Shown one piece after another: positions 12,139 through 20,899 of a DNA stretch of 64,000 bases. Every line of letters begins with the position of its first letter. Within the stretch, counting starts at the first letter, position 1. The notes below the pieces were generated by a model that did not search any database, was not told the origin of the DNA, and was given only the letters and a program-made list of their open reading frames with translations. Origin of the DNA: Rhodocollybia butyracea (Eukaryota; Basidiomycota; Agaricomycetes; Agaricales; Omphalotaceae); NCBI GenBank assembly GCA_015501585.1, contig JADNRY010000141.1:62001-126000 (forward strand), read 5' to 3'. A program made the position numbers and the translations under genes.

Positions 12139-12230
12139 TAAATCACTTGAAAAAGCAGTGACAAAGACTAAAGTAATGGTAAAGCAATGCAAACGAGCCC
12201 ATCAATTTGGTACACCGTCACCCGATTTTG
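12139..12230. promoter_or_regulatory. Short divergent promoter region
   Basis: Ninety-two bases separate the start codon of the minus-strand unrecognised gene (12138) from the first ATG of the integrase gene (12231). Both genes must take their core promoters from this interval or from within the opposite gene. The stretch is AT-rich with no clear TATA box. Confidence 0.4.
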
Positions 12231-14790
12231 ATGGCTGACCGCGCTTCCCACCTCACCATGAGGCTTCTGCTACTATGTCTGCTCTTACTGAGCATGCTCT
12301 GCCCAGCTATATTTCCTTCTGATACTACCTCTGATGTATCTGATAATTATCTGCTGGCACAGTTTCATCTGGGATATCAAAAATTCCTGGACTTGGTTCA
12401 GGAAGCACTGGTGGATTCACCAGATGTGTTTTTACTGGAGATGCTTGGAGAAGAGCTAGATGATTTTCAGGGCCTGATTGTCAAAGTGAGGTGTTTCAGC
12501 TTTAAGAACTTGAATTTAACTATTGACCAAAGCACAGCATAAATCCGTATTTGAGGATCCGGAACTTTTCACGGTTCAGAGTGGCCTTCAGCACATGCTC
12601 CACGATGTTCGCATCTTGCATGATACCATACTCCATTCATCTCATAGAGGGCATCCAGAAGTTGTTTCCAAGGAATATTCAGGTGGTCGGGGTCGTCCGA
12701 GAATTGTCATCAATCGTGACTTTCTGAGCTGGGCCTACCGATTGAGGTCTACCAGTGGTATAGCTGATTTCCTGGGCGTGAGCCGCACCATAGTCCGCCA
12801 GGCTCTGCTGGATTATGATCTTGTGCAGCCTGGAATAAATCTGTTTCCTTTGGAAACCAAGGAAACCAACTTACAATCTGGACCAGAGCTTACCAAATTT
12901 GTTCAAGGTTCATCGCAAGATCAGGATACATCACCACCTCTGCTATCAGCCACTCTTACTGGATATCTTTCCAATATCACAGATTCTGAACTTGATATGG
13001 AATTGCTAAAGCTTCGTGAAGAATATCCCCGAGCAGGATTTCGCATCCTAGATGGTATGCTCAGGAATCGTGGTCACATAGTCCAGCACGACAGGGTTAG
13101 CCAATCATTGTTACGCATTGACCCAGTAGAGAGAATTTTTGATCATGTTTGCTTGAAACGTCGAGGATATAAGGTTCCAGGTCCAAATTCGCTGTGGCAC
13201 CACGATGGTCAACACGGTAAGTTGGCGCTCAAGGTGATTACCCAGTACTGATTTTTCCCACAGGCCTCATACGCTGGGGAATTGTTATACATGCGTTCAT
13301 TGATGGATACTCACGGTTAATTACCAGCATACGCGCTAGCCCCAATAATCTGGCTACCACAGTATTGAATTTGTTTATGGAGGGCACTGCAAAATACGGA
13401 ATTCCTGGACGTGTTAGAGGTGATCACGGAGTCGAAAATGTACTGGTTGCAGCATTTATGGAAATGATACGCGGAGACGGGCGCGGCTCTTATATCTGGG
13501 GAAGGTGAATTCCTACCATTTTTCCGCATCCAACCTGCTTATACCACCACCACCTTCATTTTAGAAGTGTACATAACACCAGAATTGAGCGTTTGTGGGC
13601 TGATGTTACCATTGGTGTAGGCGCAACCTGGCACCAGTGCTTCACAGATCTTGAGGTTGGGCACGATATGCAGGTCAACAACCCAAATCACATTTGGCTT
13701 ATTCAGCATCTTTTCCTCCATACCGTCAATGCTCAGCTGGAATTTTGGGCACAGTCTTGGAACGTTCACCCAATTTCTATCCGATCAGGCCCAAATCGGA
13801 GACCGGAAGACTTCTTTGGATTCGATATGCTTGTTCATGGTTTGAGGGGTGATTCGCTGGATGAGCATCTCACCGATGAAGAGCTGGAGTTTTTTGGAGT
13901 GGATTGGGATGCTTATGAAGAGGAGGTGATACTGCGTCAGCTGCGGAGCAACTATGCAAACGAAGGTAACAGCTCTTGGTTACGAAGACGGGGACCACCA
14001 CCCGACCTTAATGAGATCATGGTATCCCCACCATCCACAGTCCTCACTCATAGTGATGTGCAGGCTGGGGCCGGGCTCAGGAGCCCCGGCCAAGGCCCAC
14101 TCAGCCCCGGCCAGGGCTGACAAAAATCCTGAGCCCGGCCTTCCCACAGGGCCAAGGGCGGCCAGGGCTGGGCTCAGGCTCAGGCCGCGGCTCAATGCTT
14201 TGTCCTTTTCGTTGATGTATCAGTCAAAAACAAGTACATTGTGGTGAATATTAGTGAGTAATTCACTTGCAAATATACCACTAGAGTCGTACACCTTACA
14301 ACCATGGCAATATAAGCTCACGGATGGTCACACAAAGTGGCATCTGTTACATCAAAATCCAATATACACTTGTGATTATCTAGTTTGAGCCCATGTATGG
14401 CTAGAATAGTCAAATAGACCCAGGATCAATAGAACCTAGAAGGTTTGTGTCCTATCTTGGGCGAGATAATCTCTAAATTCACTTATTAATCCCAGTGCTG
14501 AAGGCCCCGGCTCAAGCCCCGGCCGAGGGCTCAGACAAATCTTCAGCCCGGCCTTGAGCCCTGCTTGAGCCTTGCCAAGGTCAGGTCGGGCTGGGGCTCA
14601 GTAGGGCCGGGCTCGGAGGGCTCAAGGGCTCTGAGCCCTGGCCCGCACATCACTACTCACTCAGGAGCAGGTAGACTTCTTGGATGCAACTCTTACAGGG
14701 CTTCCTAGGAGCAGTAGCGCCCAGAATGTGGTTGTGCTGTGGACCCAAGCTTTACTTATTGCTCGGGTTCTTCAGCCAGATCACTTTTAA
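12231..14790 (+). pseudogene. Helix-turn-helix plus DDE (rve-type) integrase/transposase, last exon interrupted
   Basis: Exons that join in frame are 12231-12485, 12538-13216, 13264-13504 and 13565 onward. The protein has an N-terminal region, a GRPR segment and a helix-turn-helix-like stretch (ADFLGVSRTIVRQAL, about 12,762-12,806), then an integrase core fold. The acidic triad is visible: Asp in WHHDGQ (13204-13206), Asp in RGDHG (13422-13424) and Glu in NTRIERLW (13587-13589). Thirty-four residues separate the last two. The domain type is widespread in basidiomycete mobile DNA; its role would be cutting and joining transposon ends. The last exon is cut at 14050 by a 605-bp element. Downstream of the duplicated target the same frame resumes and runs 45 codons to TAA at 14788-14790. 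As it stands, translation would end inside the element at 14120. The catalytic residues themselves are intact. Confidence 0.8.
14051..14655. mobile_element. 605-bp hAT-like MITE with exact 8-bp target duplication
   Basis: The ends are TAGTGATGTGC (14051-14061) and GCACATCACTA (14645-14655). Both end regions are GC-rich and made of CCGG/GGGCTC words. The target CTCACTCA occurs at 14043-14050 and again at 14656-14663. An 8-bp duplication and ends of this type fit the hAT superfamily. There is no transposase. An internal cagtgctgaaggcc at about 14,493 recurs near the right end of the related element at 50-51 kb, which suggests nesting or a composite origin. Confidence 0.88.
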
Positions 14791-14821
14791 GATATCTTCT
14801 CACCTGGGGCCATTAGCATTT

Positions 14822-16553
14822 GACGTAACCCCTTATGGGACTGTTATGGGACCTCATGGGACTATTATGGGACCTTGATAGGACTTTATGTGACAGATAT
14901 GCGACCCTTCTGGGATGCTCTACAATGTATATTGAGTGTTTTCGTTGTACATTGTCGTCTAACGCTCAGGCTGGCCCGCCTACTCACAACGCGGCAGGTC
15001 TTATTTGAAAATAAGCAGAAATCAAGACAACAAGAACTCTCCTTCTATGAAAATTACCGCAATAGCCATCCAGCCAAATATACATTAGGTCTACTTGAAT
15101 TTTTTCCAGACAACTAGAGAATCCGAAGAGAAACTATATCCAGACGCGAGAACACATCAGAGCCGGGTTACGAGTCGAAGTCAACCATACAAGTAAAATA
15201 TACTTAAACAAGAGTTAGACAAGCTTACATGGCATTATGCCACGAACCAATAATGCAATTGTCTTTGGTGCATCTGAGCCACAACAAAGTTGAACCCATT
15301 TCCACCGCACGTTCTCCAGCATAGTCTATCCATTGAGGGTAGTGTTTCCTTTGAGGATAATGAATGTCTTCGACACTCACACTGTTAGAGTTTTGGTGCA
15401 ATATCCAACTCAGCCATATAACCGGTTATATGGCTGAGTTGGATATTGCACCAAAACTCAACACACACCAGGTTTTGCGCTACCTCTGATACTTTCGAGG
15501 CACTGTTGACGCAACCCAGAGTCACCTGCGGCCAAGGTGATGGAGCATATTTCATTGATGCCAGAGCAGATGTTGGCCCCGGGCTGAGAGGTAAGTGTTT
15601 AAATATTTGTCCTTAATCCATTTTTTCAATATCAATTTGTATTAGGCAATACAACAATGCTTCTCGTCGCTCTTCTATCCTGTTTGCCTGTTTATGAAGA
15701 GGCCAGTTGAAAAAGCAGAGAAAATAATGGATTAACCATGAAGATAAAAAGGAATAAAAAAAAGGAATAAAGAAAGTGAAACTTACTCCGGGTCTGTGGT
15801 GTACTATGGCAGTAGGACTTCTCCAGTCCGAAGCGCAAAGCTCCGCATGGAACTGATGTAACTCTTATGGGACACTGATGTAACCCTTATGGGACATGCA
15901 TGGGACTGACGTAACCCTTATGGGACCGACGTAACCTTTATGGGACATGCACGGGACCAACGTAACCTTTATGGGACATGCACGGGACCAACGTAACCTT
16001 TATGGGACATGCATGGGACTGATGTAACCCTTATGGAACACAGTGTTGGACCAATGTAACCTCTGTGAATTTTGAAACTTGTACATAACTCTTATGGGAC
16101 ATGTGTGGGCTATGGTATGTTAAATAACTTGTGTGGGCCCTGGGGTGCACTTAACAGTCAATTGCACATATATAATATGTAGAATGTGTAGAATTTTTTG
16201 ACTACTCAACAAAGGGGGCGGCAGAGGGCATGATAAAGATCAAAAAGAAATGTATGCAGTATTTCATTCATCAAAATTAGCACCATGAAAGCTGCACACA
16301 GCATCACAGTACAAAAAAGAGAAATTACAACCCCAACTCTAACAAACAGAATTAAGCTATAGTAGTATTGAGGTAGTAACATTTGTTCAGCATACATTCG
16401 TAAATATTCTATCAGTAAACGACGCGATGCAACTTGATTGATATTACTGATGGAATCACTTATGGGAACTGATGGGATCACTTATGGGACTGCATGGGAC
16501 CCTTATGGGACCTTATGGGACCTTATGGGACGGTTACACCACAGGGTTACATC
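14822..16553. repeat. Region of clustered ATGGGAC repeats, possible non-autonomous element
   Basis: Three clusters of the word TTATGGGAC occur at about 14,833-14,880, 15,860-16,110 and 16,450-16,535. The middle cluster is a minisatellite with a unit of about 30-35 bases that combines gggac, aacgtaacc and tttatgggacatgcac. The left edge (TGACGTAACCCC) and the reverse complement of the right edge (cgatgtaaccct) are similar, so the whole may be one non-autonomous element with inverted ends. I find no target duplication. No gene is seen inside. The 92-codon minus frame near 16.2-16.5 kb is not convincing. Confidence 0.5.
15388..15459. repeat. Perfect 72-bp palindrome without spacer
   Basis: Two 36-base arms (15388-15423 and 15424-15459) are exact reverse complements that meet at ACC|GGT. 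DNA like this can extrude a cruciform, and its RNA would form a perfect hairpin. It lies within the ATGGGAC-repeat region. It could be a minimal MITE or a source of small RNA; the sequence does not say which. Confidence 0.9.
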
Positions 16554-16770
16554 GAAAGTTCGGTGCCCTCTCACCTGTACGCTTAGAGTATTGTACTAAT
16601 TCACTACTTTGGATCCTCCTTTACTTATTTACACCGGAACTGTAAGCGTTCAACTGCAACCCAAAATGTATTTCAAGTAGAGGCTGGTTTTGTAAGAACG
16701 GTACTGTACACCATGAGTAATTATCGGTAGCAGAAATAAATAAGGCATTAAACAAAGGGCAGATGTACTG

Positions 16771-16968
16771 CATCAGGAAAAGCCGTTTTTGCATAGGTGA
16801 CCCCAGAGTGGCCTAAAGCAAACTGGGTGACCTATGAATCCTATGGTGTCCTAGGAATTTGGGCTCGTCCCTTGCCAGTCAAGGCTCTTGAGGATTCCCT
16901 AGGGTATCCTAGGCAAACCCAGGGCAAGCCTAGGTTTGCCCAGGCTTGCCCAGGTGCTCCCCAGGCAC
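16771..16968. mobile_element. Half copy of the CATCAGG palindromic element
   Basis: The sequence begins CATCAGGAAAAGCCG and follows one arm of the 373-bp element at 11,283 as far as its centre, then changes to unrelated DNA. It includes the segment missing from the left arm of the 11-kb copy. It is a broken element, and the break falls at the palindrome centre. Confidence 0.8.
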
Positions 16969-18088
16969 TCATCGACTCTCGAACAATGAACAAGAGCACA
17001 TTCAGATCTACCACGTGCATGCATGACGTCAATCTGTCAACTGCGTTACCAACTGCGTTGACCACTGCGTTAATGGTAGTGGGAAATCAACTGCGCCGGT
17101 CCTTGCCCCCGGTGTAATTAGACTCTTCCTTGCACGACGCAAGTTTAGTGGGATCGTCGACCTATAGGGTGATTCGTGTACCAATTCTATTCAAAATTTA
17201 GGCTAATTCATCTATAGTCACTACTCCAGGAGCTCCATTGGTTGTCATCGGGTACTATGTTCAAGTTTCAACATTAGGACTTTCTCTTTCTGGGCCCTGG
17301 CTTCGTTTTATTGCCTACAGTCTTTAGACCAAATCATTTGGTTCAAGTTCAAGTTGGGTTCCAGAAACGCCCCCGCATTCCTGTTCTCAGATCTTGCACT
17401 ATCTTCGTACAGATAGCTGTCTCCTCGAATACAACCACGATGGCATTGCTGTATATTCGTTGGTTAGCAAAGGGAATGAATGACTCATCGTGAAAGGATA
17501 GAGAAATGGAAGGACTATGGCATTGGCAGTGTGTTTTGATTCTTCCTTGAGTTTACGAACTAGTGTGCTGATTTTTCCTCAAACAGAGACAATCGTCTGA
17601 TAACCTTCATTTTGCAATTACACAGCAATTATACAGTGGCCACCACACTGTCAACTCCTCGTACCCACTATATATCTAAATGTGTCCTCATATTTCGTTT
17701 TCATAAGGAGATCCAGCATCTGAATCTTTGGAGTCCTTTTCCGTGTTGGAACAGGTAGAACACGTCGCGTCCGTCATTGGAGCCAGGCCACGTGATGGCA
17801 AGTACGTTAGATTAGCCTGTACATAGCATAACTCAAGCCAATACTACCACTTTTACCGCTAGCTAGCGAGCCTTGGGCATACCAGCCGACCCCTCGGCCC
17901 TCTCCAGTGTGTGATCCTGCGTTGGTCAAAACTTTCGTGCGTAGCAACTAGCATGAATAACTTTCGCCAGCACTTTTACTGCCACCCCTTTGTTTCACTG
18001 TAATTTGGGAATTTCCTGAAGAATTCTCCCATCCTCGTCCGTCGGCGGTGTCCACAACGGCTGAAAGCATGCTTAGTAACTGGATGGA
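16969..18088. other. No recognisable gene
   Basis: Only short open frames are present. The missing 5' end of the peroxidase gene, including its cysteine heme-ligand motif, would be expected in the last few hundred bases, but I cannot find it. Confidence 0.4.
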
Positions 18089-18958
18089 CAGTACTTTTTG
18101 GCTACTAGCCCCCATGGATTGGATATCACTATTCCCATTGTGTTGGGCGCAATCCAGGGTGAGTAGTTGGTTCTCGCGTTTAGCGACTAGTATGAATACT
18201 TACCAATATTACTGTCCTTAGAGGGATTCAACCTCCAGCCTTTTGTTCTCATGCGTACGATAGCCAAAGTGGGGTTCCTCACTAGCGACAATACAGATGA
18301 TTTCGCCTTCGAAGAACTTGCACCGTATGTATACATAATTCTTGCATTGAAGACATGTTTGCATACTGAGTATGTTGTTGTTATCTGTAGTCACGGCACT
18401 CTGGAGCATGATGCCTCTTTCTCGCGCAACAATCTTGCCGTTGGAGACAATATCCACTTCAACGCGACCGTGTTTGCCACGCTCAACAACTTGAACCCCG
18501 GCATAGATTATTACAATATGACCTCGGCGGCACAGGTCCTGGTCCAACGTCTCGCGGAGGACAACCTCATCAACCCGAACCTCACTAACACAATCAAGGA
18601 ATTCACGATCCGGATTATCGAGTCCATTTTCTATCTTAGTGTCATTGGGAATGTTACTACTGGTGTCGCGCCAAAGAAGTAAGTGATTATCTGGTACCTG
18701 CAACTTATGACTACTTACTAATTTACGTCCCTGTTCAAAGTTTTGGACAGATATTCTTTTCACAACAGCGGCTCCCTTTAGAAGAAGGTTGGCACCGCTC
18801 TGAAGTGTCCATCGAATTTTAGTAAGCTAGAAGAAACAATCAAAGATGCAGTAACTGGATGGGCTCCCTTCGGTCCCATCGTTTGGTCTTGGATCCGACT
18901 TCAGCTTGAGGGGGATGTGTCAATCGTTCCCGAGGTTGAAGGTACCGACAACCTTTGA
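18089..18958 (+). pseudogene. Heme-thiolate (chloroperoxidase/unspecific peroxygenase-like) peroxidase, 5' part not found
   Basis: Family enzymes are secreted hemoproteins that use peroxide to oxygenate or halogenate substrates. Exons read in order DITIPIVLGAIQ (about 18,125-18,160), an intron, then GFNLQPFVL...AKVGFLTS...FEELAP (about 18,223-18,325). After a second intron come HGTLEHDASFSRNN and a long helical stretch to about 18,681, then a final exon of about 18,780-18,958. The EHD plus S-R motif is the family's acid-base and metal-site signature. The upstream part with the PCP heme-thiolate cysteine is not recognisable, and the frame before about 18,089 meets a stop unless an intron lies there. 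I therefore treat it as truncated or decayed. The long minus-strand frame covering the same place is its antisense shadow. Confidence 0.6.
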
Positions 18959-19424
18959 ATGGGAGGGAACACCCTCGCTCTTGAGGGTCCCGGTGTGCGA
19001 AACTGGGTATTGGGTAATGTGGGTGACATGGTTTAGTAATGCGTAGTCTTTACTATTTATTCAGTGAATATAGACTCCTTGCTTGCATTTTTGCTGCTGC
19101 AGGCTTGCAGTACCAGTATAACGCATCAGATTCAGCCTGGAAAATGTAGACCACCTCGTATATCCCGGACCCGTATAGCGATTGTACCGTATATACTTCA
19201 ATTCATCCTTTAGGTCAACCATAGGCTGGTTGGTCTAAAGGTTGAATTGAAGTAGATGAATCAAAGTATACACGGAGAGTGGAAGTGCGATCGGAGGTGA
19301 TCAGAGCATGTGTGAGTACTTACAATATCATTCTCTGATTTGTTTCAATGGTGATTACTTTCCAACCTTTCTCATCAATCCCACACCTGTCGTTTTCTTC
19401 CCACTCACAGCTTGAATTCGCTTA

Positions 19425-19640
19425 CTCCATCCTATTTCATTGAATCCATCGAGTTCTGCTCCAATCCAGATGGACACAGGACCTGGTCAGGTCAGAGATC
19501 CTACGCTGGGTTCCTTTGTCGCGCCTTTTAATCGGGATTTGGAAAGCCGTGACGCCGTTAGCTCACTTGCTCTACATGTTCCTTCAATGAGTTGACTCTC
19601 AAGCGCGCCTGATTGGTCGGTGTATGTCCTGATTTACGGC
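19425..19640 (+). pseudogene. Remnant of the F-box/LRR gene, unit 1
   Basis: The stretch with FIESIEFCSNPDG and the downstream DNA lines up with residues just after the F-box of the intact gene at 39,003 (LFESIEFCSDPDEKD). It carries frame breaks and lacks the F-box itself and all LRR-like sequence. It marks the former PP2C/F-box junction that was copied with each unit. Confidence 0.75.
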
Positions 19641-19728
19641 GGGTCATTTCAGGTTTATGCAGCTATTGCACAAAAAGCATAAAGTCAATTCATAATTCGA
19701 TCAATGTACATAACGGAGGTTTGTCCTC

Positions 19729-20881
19729 TTAGATTTTTTTCTTAATTTTTGCCACTGTTTCCTTGAACTTTTGATTTGACCCCTGTCCTTCGGCATACGT
19801 CTTGTCACTAAGTTGATTCCCCATTTGAACATGCCCACAGAACACTTCTCGAACACGAAGATGTTTCAACTTATCAGAGTATGGGTATTTGCCATCTGTG
19901 GGATTTCTGTGGCCAATGATAGCATATTGCCAGAAACTCGGGGTAAGGAATTTATCTGTGACAGTCAAAAATAGCTTTGTTATTTGACGTCACAGCTCCC
20001 AAACATGAAAACTTCATACCAACTATTAGCAGTTTCATGGGACTGAAGATAAATACATTTAAATTGTTGTATTAATCATGATTTGAATGCTGAACATACC
20101 CAGTTATCATTTTCTTTGCCATTACCTCGTCATAACCAGCAGGTTTTATCTCTTCATGTCTTAGATTGTAATCCCGGAACTGAGGTTCAAAGTAAATCAG
20201 CAGGCGAATACGAGGGGCAGGAAAGTAGAAAAATTACCTCGTCCCATCTGGGGTTGGGGAAGTTTGAAAATTCCTCAATCGATCTGCCGACATATCGGGA
20301 TAAGTTACAGTCAGGCTCTTCAAATTTACATTGAATTCTCACGTATCCCCCAGCCAAGTAAACTCTGTAGGAAATTTTGGCTCAACTATATAAGGTCATC
20401 TAGACAAATTGTACTTACCAACAACATACACTTTCTGGTCCTTTATGGAATGTTGTGAACCCTTAAATGCGGGAGGATAACAGGCAAATTGCGCTGCAGA
20501 GTAAACACTATCAGTTAAATATGCAGCTTTGACTGGTGAGGTTAATGGGTTAGAATTTGATTAAATCTTATGAGTTTCAATAATGCATACATCCAAATGA
20601 ATGAAAGTCGCACTATATTTGGCGAGGTCAAACCCCTTCTTGGAGATTTTCTTTGCAGCATCCTTGTCTGTGGTACCGTGGAATAGAGTGATCTCGCCCG
20701 TTGCACTTGGATGAATGAGTGGCTCGGTGGGTGGCCCAGTGGGTGGCTCGTTGGGTGGCTTGGTGGGTGTGGGTTCATTCGAGTGCGTCCGCCTGACAAT
20801 TGGGATGTGGTACGCCTCAGAGATTATGGATTGAAAGCCCAAAAGGATGTAGGGCAACATGACACAGGCGCCTCTGAACAT
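19729..20881 (-). CDS. ADP-ribosyltransferase-like (FHGT) protein with hydrophobic N-terminus, unit 1
   Basis: The ORF from 20881 starts with a hydrophobic stretch that looks like a signal peptide or membrane anchor (MLPYILLGFQSIIS, then SEA). A Pro/Thr-rich linker follows, then ITLFHGT with an A...I...GFDL pattern typical of the first strand and helix of the ART/PARP-like fold. A later exon (about 20,540-20,425) has AAYLTDS...AAQFACYPP, which resembles the second conserved block. Further exons lie at about 20,360-20,240 and 20,190-20,085, and the last at 19,968-19,729. Family members transfer ADP-ribose from NAD to a target, and some are toxins or effectors. I cannot name the target or confirm activity. 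Upstream exons to about 21,120 are possible. The proline linker is encoded by a short GGTGGGTGGC repeat that is longer here than in the other copies. Confidence 0.55.
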
Positions 20882-20899
20882 AAACGGAGAATTGATTTA

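Noticed and set aside
15843..16120. Regularly spaced repeats as a possible CRISPR array
   Set aside because: The intervening segments are themselves repeats, the spacing is irregular, and the host is eukaryotic; this is a minisatellite.
18218..18763. Long minus-strand open frame of 181 codons
   Set aside because: It is antisense to the peroxidase exons, has no recognisable domain, and the plus strand has clear family motifs.
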